Source: an uncultured Bacteroidota bacterium
GTDB taxonomy: Bacteria; Bacteroidota; Bacteroidia; Chitinophagales; Chitinophagaceae
NCBI GenBank assembly: GCA_903913355.1
Contig: CAIWKU010000368.1
Coordinates: forward strand, 1 to 16,696
DNA length: 16,696 bases
Reading direction: 5' to 3'
The position numbers and the translations under genes were made by a program. The notes under the pieces were generated by a model. It made no database searches. It was not told the DNA's origin and worked only from the letters and a program-made list of their open reading frames with translations. Shown piece after piece: positions 8,895 to 15,979 of this stretch. Every line of letters starts with the position of its first letter. Positions within the stretch are counted from its first letter, which is position 1.

Positions 8895-11048
8895 ATGTTA
8901 CTAAGAAAAAATTTTGTTTACCTTCTTTTATCAGGAAATTTTCTGATAACACCCGCCTTTTCCCAGGATTGGCTGGTAAATCCTGTTGTACCAAAAGCGG
9001 CTATTTACCCGAGTTCTGACAATAAAGAAATCATTCTCAACAATGGGCTTGTGAAGAGAGTTTTTCGGATACAACCCAATATCAGTTGCATTGATTATTC
9101 TAACCTGGTCAATGGTCAACAGTTAGTTAGGGCTATTAAACCAGAAGCAATGATTACCATTGATCAAAAAACTTATCATATAGGTGGGGTGTATGGCCAG
9201 ACGGAAAAAGCCTATTTAATGAAAGATTGGATTGGTAAATTCAGTTCCGCAGACAGTGATTTTCATTTTGTCAACTACCAGATAGAGGATTTGAAACCAT
9301 TTATTCATTGGAAAACAAGAGATCAAAAAATAAGAAAACAGGCTACAGGCAAAACAATCACATTTCAATATCAGTCATCGCTTATTTCTCTAAAAAATCT
9401 GGAAGTACATGTGCATTACGAACTATACGACGGAATTCCCTTAATCATCAAATGGGTTTCCGTTCATAATCAGTCAGGCCATAGTATTATCCTCAATCGG
9501 GTGGTGAATGAAGTGTTGGGATTGGTGGAGGAAGAAAGTGCGGTAGTTGGCACTCCCGAGCAAATGAAAAAACAACATGGAATTTATGTAGAAACTAACT
9601 ATGCATTTAACAATGCTATGCGATATGATATTAGCGACCAGACAACTCATTGGGAAACCGACAAAACCTATACATCCCAGGTAAATTACAATTATGAAAC
9701 ACCCTGTGTACTGGAAGTATACCCTGAAAAAATAAAAGGGATTGTTCTCCAGTCCGGCGAAGAATTTCAATCAGTAAGAACACATGAATTATTAATGGAT
9801 AGTTATGACCGTGAAAGAAGGGGTCTGGCGATTCGGAAAATGTATCGTACGGTTGCTCCCTGGACAAGCGAAAATCCAATATTCATGCATTTGATAAGTA
9901 AAGACGATGATGAAGTAAAAAAAGCAGTTGATCAATGTGCAGCAACCGGATATGAAGCTGTGATACTTAGTTTTGGCAGTCATTGCAATATGGAAGATAC
10001 TTCCGCCGCCAATATCCTCCGCTGGAAAAAGCTTTCAGACTATGCGCATCAAAAAAATATATTGATTGGTGGCTATTCCCTTTTTAGTTCCAGGAAGATC
10101 AGCGATGAGGATGATGTGATAGATCCGGTAACCGGAAAACCAGATGCAGCTGCATTTTTTGGCAATGCACCCTGTATGGGAAGTAAATGGGGATTGGCTT
10201 ATATAGCCGGATTAAAATATTTTCTGAGTAAAACAGGTTTCGATTTATTTGAAAATGATGGCCCATATCCTGGCGATGTATGTGCATCTACAAAACATCC
10301 TGGCCATAGAGGGTTAGATGATTCCCAATGGAAACAAATGGAGTTGCAAAAAGAGCTCTATCATTGGTGTAATGAGCAGGGTATTTATGTAAATGCTCCT
10401 GATTGGTATTTTTTAGATGGAACCAATAAAACAGGTATCGGTTATCGGGAAGTAAATTTTTCTTTATCAAGGGAACAGCAAAAAATATTAAACCGTCAGA
10501 ATATTTTTGATGGCACCTGGGAGAAAACCCCGTCAATGGGCTGGGGTTTTGTACCCTTAACCAAATATCAGGGCGGAGGACCTGAAGCCGTTCTGGAGCC
10601 ACTCTCAGAGCATTTGGCAGATTACCAACAATTAATGGTAGAATATTATGGCGCAGGAGTACAAGCCTGCTATCGGGGTCCCAGACTGTTTGACAATGCA
10701 CTAACCAAACAGGTAGTGAGTAAAACAATAAGCTGGTACAAGAAATACCGGGATATTCTCAATGCTGATATTATTCATCTTCGCAGAGCAGATGGAAGAG
10801 ATTGGGATGGAATACTACATGTTAACCCGACACTAAAAACAAAAGGATTTGTATTATTGTATAATCCGCTGAAAGAAAAAATAACACGTATAATCACTCT
10901 ACCGTTATATTATACAGGAATCACTTCAACTGCAGTAATTAGAGAAAAAGAAGGCCTTGCCAGAAAATATACATTAGATCGTAACTATGCAATAAAACTA
11001 ACGGTTAGTATTGATCCAGAATCATATACATGGTATTCCATTGAATAA
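8895..11048 (+). CDS. Secreted putative glycoside hydrolase, family not recognised (clan GH-D-like TIM barrel)
   Basis: 717 residues, ATG start 11 bp after the fucosidase stop, signal peptide about 1-23 (LITPAFSQD). The architecture resembles alpha-galactosidase-type (GH27/GH36) enzymes: residues 24-310 look like an N-terminal beta-sandwich (KEIILNNGLVKRVFRI, HVHYELYDGIPLIIKWVSV); 330-610 look like a (beta/alpha)8 barrel (YEAVILSFGS, ILIGGYSLF, GFDLFENDGPYPGD); and 640-717 a C-terminal beta domain (KGFVLLYNPL, SYTWYSIE). Candidate catalytic acids are D455 and D461 in ENDGPYPGD, D475/D476 in GLDDSQW, and D503/D508 in PDWYFLDG. I do not see the canonical GH27/GH36 KxD nucleophile motifs, so family and substrate stay open. 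Operon context suggests removal of another cap, such as alpha-galactose, from fucosylated HexNAc-containing glycans. That activity is inference. Confidence 0.7.
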   Translation: MLLRKNFVYLLLSGNFLITPAFSQDWLVNPVVPKAAIYPSSDNKEIILNNGLVKRVFRIQPNISCIDYSNLVNGQQLVRAIKPEAMITIDQKTYHIGGVYGQTEKAYLMKDWIGKFSSADSDFHFVNYQIEDLKPFIHWKTRDQKIRKQATGKTITFQYQSSLISLKNLEVHVHYELYDGIPLIIKWVSVHNQSGHSIILNRVVNEVLGLVEEESAVVGTPEQMKKQHGIYVETNYAFNNAMRYDISDQTTHWETDKTYTSQVNYNYETPCVLEVYPEKIKGIVLQSGEEFQSVRTHELLMDSYDRERRGLAIRKMYRTVAPWTSENPIFMHLISKDDDEVKKAVDQCAATGYEAVILSFGSHCNMEDTSAANILRWKKLSDYAHQKNILIGGYSLFSSRKISDEDDVIDPVTGKPDAAAFFGNAPCMGSKWGLAYIAGLKYFLSKTGFDLFENDGPYPGDVCASTKHPGHRGLDDSQWKQMELQKELYHWCNEQGIYVNAPDWYFLDGTNKTGIGYREVNFSLSREQQKILNRQNIFDGTWEKTPSMGWGFVPLTKYQGGGPEAVLEPLSEHLADYQQLMVEYYGAGVQACYRGPRLFDNALTKQVVSKTISWYKKYRDILNADIIHLRRADGRDWDGILHVNPTLKTKGFVLLYNPLKEKITRIITLPLYYTGITSTAVIREKEGLARKYTLDRNYAIKLTVSIDPESYTWYSIE

Positions 11049-11144
11049 GCTTTACAACTATATTGAATTGAATCATATTTTTTTAGTGCCCCTTCTACAA
11101 TTTTTCCTGCTATTGTATATTTTATAAAGAGATACAAATCACAT

Positions 11145-11171
11145 CAGATTATCTGTTAATCAGCTAATCTG
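11145..11171. terminator. Possible hairpin terminator between convergent genes
   Basis: CAGATTA ... TAATCTG with inner CTG/CAG pairs around a TTAAT loop and one internal mismatch forms a 27-nt imperfect hairpin. It lies between the ends of the glycosidase operon (plus) and the DoxX-like gene (minus), so it could end both transcripts. The stem is AT-rich and has no good T-tract on either side, so this is weak. The remainder of 11049-11201 shows nothing recognisable. Confidence 0.25.
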
Positions 11172-11201
11172 CCAAGAACCTATTTCCTATGACCCGGCTC
11201 A

Positions 11202-11612
11202 CTAGTCGCTTTCTTCTTCAAGATGCAACTGCTGGTGATGTGCTCCTGCCGCGATATGCATGGCAAAACCAGCAATAGCCGTATCTTTTAATAGGTTAAT
11301 TAATGCCATCGATCTCATTTCCCGGGTTCCTGCATCTAGATAATTGGGGAGATGGATAATAAATACAAAAATGAAAAGAAGTATAGCCAGCAGGTAACCC
11401 GAAAACTTCACCAAACGATTCGTGATAAAAGAAATACCTACCAGGATGAATGCCGCCCCCACTAAATAAGCCCATAGAATACCACCGGGCAATGAATAAG
11501 GTATGTATACCATCATATCTCTGGCATTGACAAAATACAAAAGGCCAAACAAGATAAGTACAACCGCCAGGAGGTAGATAGCCACCCTTGATACGGGATG
11601 ATAATGCTTCAT
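11202..11612 (-). CDS. DoxX-like small integral membrane protein
   Basis: 136 residues from an ATG. Four hydrophobic segments are visible at about 9-27, 43-63, 71-89 and 103-123, and the tail is acidic (EEESD). Size, four-helix layout and the pattern FGLLYFVNARDM resemble the DoxX/DoxX-like superfamily, inner-membrane proteins of varied and mostly undefined roles (some act with redox partners). Its only close neighbours are convergent glycosidase genes and an unassigned stretch, so context gives no function. The family call rests on topology and general resemblance. Confidence 0.6.
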   Translation of the reverse strand: MKHYHPVSRVAIYLLAVVLILFGLLYFVNARDMMVYIPYSLPGGILWAYLVGAAFILVGISFITNRLVKFSGYLLAILLFIFVFIIHLPNYLDAGTREMRSMALINLLKDTAIAGFAMHIAAGAHHQQLHLEEESD

Positions 11613-11893
11613 GACAAACGGGTTTAGTTGCTAAAAGTTACAGCGTATATTTTAGAAATGCAAGCATTATTAGAAAGGAATGAAAAGCTTTATATAAATT
11701 CACCAGGCAATTATATCCAGGAAGCAGGCTATTAGGGTTGAATTCTGTACCTGTATAAACGGTTTTAAGATAACAAGTCCCTTCTTCTTCCTGTAGCTTT
11801 TGCCTGCAAAACCCAAACAAGTTCCGTAACTTAGATGCCTTAACATCTTTCTGCCAGCACTTGTATAAGTAACGGTTTTCATTTTCACATTAA
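11613..11893. other. Unassigned stretch, possibly a decayed or very small gene
   Basis: No confident gene. On the minus strand two overlapping frames are open: an ATG at 11882 gives a 60-residue peptide (MKTVTYTSAGRKML...) ending at 11700. A second frame open from 11890 to 11638 lacks any ATG and reads CWQKDVKASKLRN ... GTCYLKTVYTGTEFNP. Neither matches a family I know. The pair could be two halves of a frameshifted small gene, or non-coding leader DNA of the DoxX-like gene and the divergent small gene. No promoter, RNA or repeat was recognised. Confidence 0.35.
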
Positions 11894-11902
11894 TTTACGG
11901 CT

Positions 11903-12160
11903 TTGAAGAAAAGTAATTTCGAATACCTTACCAAGCATAAAAGCAGGTCGTTTGCTGACACCAAACAGCGGATTACCTATAGTTTTAACCTGATAGAAAA
12001 TACGATCATAGGTCAGATGGAAGACGAGGGAACCCATATTTGCCTATACGAATACCGAGGTAAATATATAGGCACAGAATTTCTGATTTCTTTTGCTAAA
12101 AACTCAGTTTCCTATAAGCTGATCAGTGTAGATAAAGATGAGGCTGAATCAATCCATTAG
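11903..12160 (+). CDS. Hypothetical 85-residue protein, probable TTG start
   Basis: I do not recognise this protein. It is soluble, without signal peptide or membrane segment: a basic N-terminus (KKSNFEYLTKHKSRS) followed by alternating hydrophobic/polar stretches that look like a small beta-rich fold (RITYSFNLI, HICLYEYRGKYIG, SYKLISVD). The only start before the conserved-looking part is TTG at 11903, since an in-frame TAA lies at 11891 and the first internal ATG comes at codon 39. It converges on the Hpt gene and overlaps its end by 4 bp. Real coding is favoured by its protein-like composition, but a non-ATG start and no known relative keep this uncertain. Confidence 0.5.
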   Translation: MKKSNFEYLTKHKSRSFADTKQRITYSFNLIENTIIGQMEDEGTHICLYEYRGKYIGTEFLISFAKNSVSYKLISVDKDEAESIH

Positions 12161-12498
12161 ATTAACTCATCTCGTTTGTTTTCCAGTAATGGTAAAACAG
12201 TATCAATTTCCTTCTTTGTCCTACCCAGCAATTCTCCAATCATTACGGCATCAAATTCGGTAAGATGATTGATCTCTATGGCTATTTGGGTAAGTTCTGA
12301 TAAACCGGCTGATAAGCAGGTGCCTTTGAGTTTATGCCCCATCTGCTTGATCTGGTTAAGATTCTGCTCCTGTAAATATTTGCTAAGTTCCTGATTGTAT
12401 TTTGGCAATTCACTGATAACCAGGGACAGGAATGTCTGAATAAGTTGCTTATCCCCATCCAGATGCCTGTTTACATTTTCAAAATCAAAGTGAATCAT
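12157..12498 (-). CDS. Stand-alone Hpt (histidine phosphotransfer) domain protein
   Basis: 113 residues, essentially one Hpt four-helix bundle. The phosphorylated histidine should be H55 in MGHKLKGTCLSAGL, which matches the Hpt signature HKLKG-x3-x2-GL. Such proteins carry phosphoryl groups between hybrid histidine kinases and response regulators in the cytoplasm. No kinase or regulator lies in the window, so it would serve an unlinked phosphorelay. It starts at ATG 12498, 87 bp after the DinB-like gene on the same strand, so it may be the tail of that transcription unit or have its own promoter. Confidence 0.88.
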   Translation of the reverse strand: MIHFDFENVNRHLDGDKQLIQTFLSLVISELPKYNQELSKYLQEQNLNQIKQMGHKLKGTCLSAGLSELTQIAIEINHLTEFDAVMIGELLGRTKKEIDTVLPLLENKRDELI

Positions 12499-12585
12499 AC
12501 AATCTTGTTTTGTAGCCCGTTGAAATTACGCTAAAGATAAAGTATTTTGTCACTTTCTCATATAAAACAACCCTGCTAAATACAA

Positions 12586-13032
12586 TCAGGCAGATACTAT
12601 TCTTCTATGATAATTAATCTGTCCGAGATGATAACTAAGGTGTGCCAGTAAGTGTAAAAGAAAGTACTGTACTGTCATATCATAATCAAATACTTTCTCC
12701 GGGTATTGGGTTACAAGGATATCTGTATCCAGCGCACGAATGGTTTGGGAAACAATCAATAGCGTTCGGTCTATCGTAGCCACCAGTTCTGTTTCCGGTA
12801 TATTTTTGAGGCTAAACTCCTCCGGCCTGTTTCTGATATATCCGCTTTTACCAAGTACTGCACCAATATAATGCTGCAGGTTACCCAGTAAATGAAGGCA
12901 AAGATTCCCCCCTGAGTTACTAATTCCTGGAACCAATTCCCATCTTTTATCCTGATGAGGATAAGCGAGCATCTCATTCTTTATTTTTAGTATATCCCGC
13001 TCATATAGCAGGGCAATATCTTCGCTAAACAT
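12586..13032 (-). CDS. DinB-like (DUF1572-type) helical metalloprotein
   Basis: 148 residues, ATG start. It shows the DinB four-helix-bundle pattern: histidines in LCLHLLGNLQHYIG (H47, H54) and in HLLAHLSYHLGQINYH (H127, H131, H135, H142), of which one from the first group plus H131 and H135 likely bind a divalent metal. DinB-like proteins include thiol-dependent transferases and isomerases, but most are uncharacterised. It begins only 22 bp after the flavoprotein gene of the polyketide operon and points the same way, so it may be the last gene of that operon and could supply an isomerase, cyclase or self-protection function. That link is inference from spacing alone. Confidence 0.8.
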   Translation of the reverse strand: MFSEDIALLYERDILKIKNEMLAYPHQDKRWELVPGISNSGGNLCLHLLGNLQHYIGAVLGKSGYIRNRPEEFSLKNIPETELVATIDRTLLIVSQTIRALDTDILVTQYPEKVFDYDMTVQYFLLHLLAHLSYHLGQINYHRRIVSA

Positions 13033-13054
13033 ATGATCTATTATTTATTTTTTC

Positions 13055-14203
13055 TCAAAACTCTTTCCCATGAGTCAGGGAAATAAGCTTTTCCGCCAAT
13101 TTTGGAAAACGATACATCAGTTTTAAAAATAAGAAAGTTGTGGTATGCCCCCCAAATAAAGATTGCACCCATCTGCCCACCCGGGTTCTTGTTGCAAAGG
13201 CATTTTTCCATTGAATTGTATACTTTTTCTCGAGTTCGGCTCTGCTGATTTTGCCGGCTAAGAATAATTGAATGTTTTCAAAAGCGATCTTTGCCGAATG
13301 CATGGCCATACTCATCCCATTTCCACATAATGGAGTAATCATCCCCGCCGCGTCGCCCAGCATGATCACATGATTTTCTATTTGCGTTTTATACTGAAAA
13401 CTTACTTGAGAAATGGTTATCGGGCCTGGATACAAGTGAACGGCTTCGTTAAATATTTTCTTTAACAAAGGATTTTTTGCCAAAATAGTTTCTTCCATCA
13501 CCGGAATAGAATTCCCGGATAACCTTAGGTTTTCTGCAGTAGTTAGATAGCATAAACAGGAAATTCCATCCTCTACCCGCGACATGCCACAATACCCATC
13601 CTTGAAATTGTGCAAAGCAATTGTATCTGAATCATGGTTATATCTGATATGGTATTTCACTCCAATGTAATTGTTTAATTTTCCGGGTTTTGATTTTGCA
13701 AATTCTCTGGCCCATTTTATATCAATATTGCTTCTTTTTCCAAAACAGCCGGCTGCCAGTTTCGTAATATAAGAAGCATCTTTGGTTTGAATAAGAAAAT
13801 GATCATCCACAAAAAGGATATCATTCACCTTGCAATCGGTAATTACAGTGACCCCTTTTTTAACTGCCTTTTCATATAAAACATTATCCAGTTGAAAGCG
13901 GCTTACTCCGAAACCGCCAAGTGGAAGTTGGAATGAATACCCATTTCCATACGTATCAGAAATCAATAAGGTATTTATACAGGGCAATCCCCAATCATCC
14001 AGCGGAATTCCGCAGGATTCAAGGAATTTTCTGCTCTCCTGGCTGATATACTCTCCACAAACTTTATGAAACGGATAAGTCTCCTTTTCAAATAACAATA
14101 CCCGATACCCGGCATCCGCTGCCTGAATAGCAAGGGTAAGTCCTGCCAGTCCACCTCCTATAATACCCAAGTCGCAGTCATATTTTATCTGCTTATGCTC
14201 CAT
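13055..14203 (-). CDS. FAD-dependent oxidoreductase (geranylgeranyl reductase / aromatic hydroxylase-like)
   Basis: I chose the ATG at 14203 (382 aa) over a TTG two codons upstream; it overlaps the methyltransferase end by 11 bp, suggesting translational coupling. The N-terminal Rossmann motif GGGLAG (G16, G18, G21) with E39 binds the ADP part of FAD; KVCGEYIS near 47-54 is the cysteine-containing stretch typical of the geranylgeranyl reductase-like branch; and the second FAD motif is GDAAGMITPLCGNG with D284. The protein belongs to the PHBH-like group, which includes aromatic hydroxylases and prenyl-chain reductases. In this operon it may either hydroxylate the polyketide ring (as flavoproteins do in streptomycete alkylresorcinol-to-quinone clusters) or saturate the chain added by UbiA. 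Sequence does not decide between them. Confidence 0.88.
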   Translation of the reverse strand: MEHKQIKYDCDLGIIGGGLAGLTLAIQAADAGYRVLLFEKETYPFHKVCGEYISQESRKFLESCGIPLDDWGLPCINTLLISDTYGNGYSFQLPLGGFGVSRFQLDNVLYEKAVKKGVTVITDCKVNDILFVDDHFLIQTKDASYITKLAAGCFGKRSNIDIKWAREFAKSKPGKLNNYIGVKYHIRYNHDSDTIALHNFKDGYCGMSRVEDGISCLCYLTTAENLRLSGNSIPVMEETILAKNPLLKKIFNEAVHLYPGPITISQVSFQYKTQIENHVIMLGDAAGMITPLCGNGMSMAMHSAKIAFENIQLFLAGKISRAELEKKYTIQWKNAFATRTRVGRWVQSLFGGHTTTFLFLKLMYRFPKLAEKLISLTHGKEF

Positions 14204-14894
14204 GTGCAAACAATATCAGGTAACGAAAAGCCCATTCCCATTCAACCTTTACAGGGTTAATCCCTGCATTTTTACAAAGCTGTATCCATTCATTCTTTCG
14301 AAAACCTCGAGCAACACTCAAAGGTGCATCATTCTTAACCAGGTAAGAAGAGGAAAACAAGAAAGTAAGGATCCGGATAGAATAATAAGCAAGCCCGTTT
14401 CGATGAAGGTCATTGATAAAAAAACCTATTTGCGAATTTTCACGCATCCAATGTAATTGTTTAATAAGCGCTTCGTTTGTAAAGTGATGGCAAAAAAGGC
14501 TTGAAAAAATAATATCAGGCTTCTCTGAAAAAACAATTTTTTCATAGTCAGCAACCATCCATTCAGATTTTCCATTCAACTGTTGCCGTTCCTTTGCTAC
14601 ATCAATGCATTCTTTTTTGATATCAATACCAATGCAGTGTAGTTCTATCCGGTTTTTTCTGCACCAATTAGCAATCGCCACCAGATTATCTCCCCCCCCA
14701 CATCCCATTTCACAAACGGTGATTTTTTCCCTGTCTTCTGCCAATATCGCAAAACCTTTTACGGTAATGGAATGTCCTCCCAATAAAGTATTAATCGTAT
14801 TCAGCTCTTCCATATTCCGCTTAATATCCGGAAATGGAATATCATCCCTGTCAAGCAACTCTTTGGTATTTGAGCGATATTCTAATGAGATCAT
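14193..14894 (-). CDS. SAM-dependent class I methyltransferase
   Basis: 233 residues, ATG start overlapping the polyketide synthase stop as ATGA (14891-14894), the classic coupling arrangement. Motif I is CEMGCGGGDN (E62-N70); CIGIDIKKECI carries the acidic residue after strand 2; WMVADYE and DIIFSSLFCHHF follow. Residues about 167-185 (YYSIRILTFLFSSSYLV) are strongly hydrophobic and may bind a lipid substrate or touch the membrane. Methyltransferases beside type III synthases usually O-methylate resorcinols or pyrones, and that is the likely role here. The glycine codons of motif I contain a run of eight G (C8 on the plus strand at 14692-14699), an unusual slip-prone tract; the frame is intact as given. 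Confidence 0.9.
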   Translation of the reverse strand: MISLEYRSNTKELLDRDDIPFPDIKRNMEELNTINTLLGGHSITVKGFAILAEDREKITVCEMGCGGGDNLVAIANWCRKNRIELHCIGIDIKKECIDVAKERQQLNGKSEWMVADYEKIVFSEKPDIIFSSLFCHHFTNEALIKQLHWMRENSQIGFFINDLHRNGLAYYSIRILTFLFSSSYLVKNDAPLSVARGFRKNEWIQLCKNAGINPVKVEWEWAFRYLILFAHGA

Positions 14895-15979
14895 CTTTCT
14901 GCTATAAAAGTTTCCATGGTTAGTCCCGGCCCAAAAGCCATTCCCAAAATTTTGTCATGCGTTTTCTCAGGCTGATCCAGGATTTTTTTTAAAACAAAGA
15001 GAACTGTGGGAGAAGACATATTACCATATTGATATAATACCTCTCTCGAATATTGAAGATCATTATCAGAAAGCACTAATTGCTTTTGAATAAGATCTAA
15101 TATTCTTTTGCCTCCTGGATGAATACACCATTTCGTAATATCCGGAAGCTGAATTCCATTGGCCGAAACTGCTTTTTCTACTAATTGGTTAATATCTTCC
15201 TGAATCAACTGTGGTACATACCCACTCAAAGTCATTAAAAACCCATGACTACTCAGTTCCCAAGCCATATCTTTTTCACCTTTGGATGTTACATGCGAAT
15301 AAAATCCTTTAATAGATAAAGCAGTGTCTGATAAAATACAATTTGATACCAAAACTGCAGCGGATCCATCTGAAAACAATAAACTACTTGCTGCATTATC
15401 TGGCGTAAAAATTTGTTGAAAATGAAGTGTACACAATTCTGTTGCCACGATTACCACATTTGCATTATCAGCGCTATCACAAATCATTTTTGCGAGTTTT
15501 AATGCATGTATAGCAGCATAACATCCCATGAAATTGACAGATGTCCTGAAAATATCAGGGGATAGATCCAACTCCTGCAATAGCTGAAGGTCAAGTCCGG
15601 GGGCGCTCAATCCAGTACAACTAACCGTAATTAAGTGGGTTATTTGCTTAGGAGATATTCTGTCTTTTATACAGTCCCGGATAGCTTTGGCTGATAAAAC
15701 AAGCGATTCCTCATGATATATTTCCATTCTTTTTTCCAGGGAAGGAAATACAGCCTCCTTCCCAACAGGTATAAAACGGGAGCTTTCATCAGTAACCAGA
15801 TTTCCATAATCAGACACTACCGAATAACGGGTATGAATCCCGCTATGGTCATATAAAAATTTCAGCCTTCTTTTGTCCTCTTTACCTAATTGATAGCAGT
15901 TCTGCATAAACTGAAAGATATCGGCTTGTCTATGACAAAACCTGGGAACTGCAGTTGCTATTGAAATAATTTCAGCCAA
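14891..15979 (-). CDS. Type III polyketide synthase (chalcone/alkylresorcinol synthase-like)
   Basis: 362 residues, normal for the family. The catalytic triad is complete: C153 in NFMGCYAA, H287 in CIHPGG, N320 in YGNMSSPT. The C-terminal MAFGPGL loop and the N-terminal LKFLYDHSGIHTRY element are also present. It extends an acyl-CoA (or acyl-ACP) starter with malonyl units and cyclises the chain to a resorcinol, pyrone or phloroglucinol; which one cannot be read here. The start is TTG at 15979: the in-frame stop TAA lies three codons upstream, and the first ATG (codon 25) would delete the first beta strand (EIISIATAVP). The TTG overlaps the UbiA stop by 8 bp, so translation is probably coupled. 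It is the core of the biosynthetic operon. Confidence 0.95.
   Translation of the reverse strand: MAEIISIATAVPRFCHRQADIFQFMQNCYQLGKEDKRRLKFLYDHSGIHTRYSVVSDYGNLVTDESSRFIPVGKEAVFPSLEKRMEIYHEESLVLSAKAIRDCIKDRISPKQITHLITVSCTGLSAPGLDLQLLQELDLSPDIFRTSVNFMGCYAAIHALKLAKMICDSADNANVVIVATELCTLHFQQIFTPDNAASSLLFSDGSAAVLVSNCILSDTALSIKGFYSHVTSKGEKDMAWELSSHGFLMTLSGYVPQLIQEDINQLVEKAVSANGIQLPDITKWCIHPGGKRILDLIQKQLVLSDNDLQYSREVLYQYGNMSSPTVLFVLKKILDQPEKTHDKILGMAFGPGLTMETFIAER

Noticed and set aside
10288..10728. 146-residue open frame antisense to the putative glycosidase
   Set aside because: Fully contained in the plus-strand gene with signal peptide and domain structure; composition is not protein-like.
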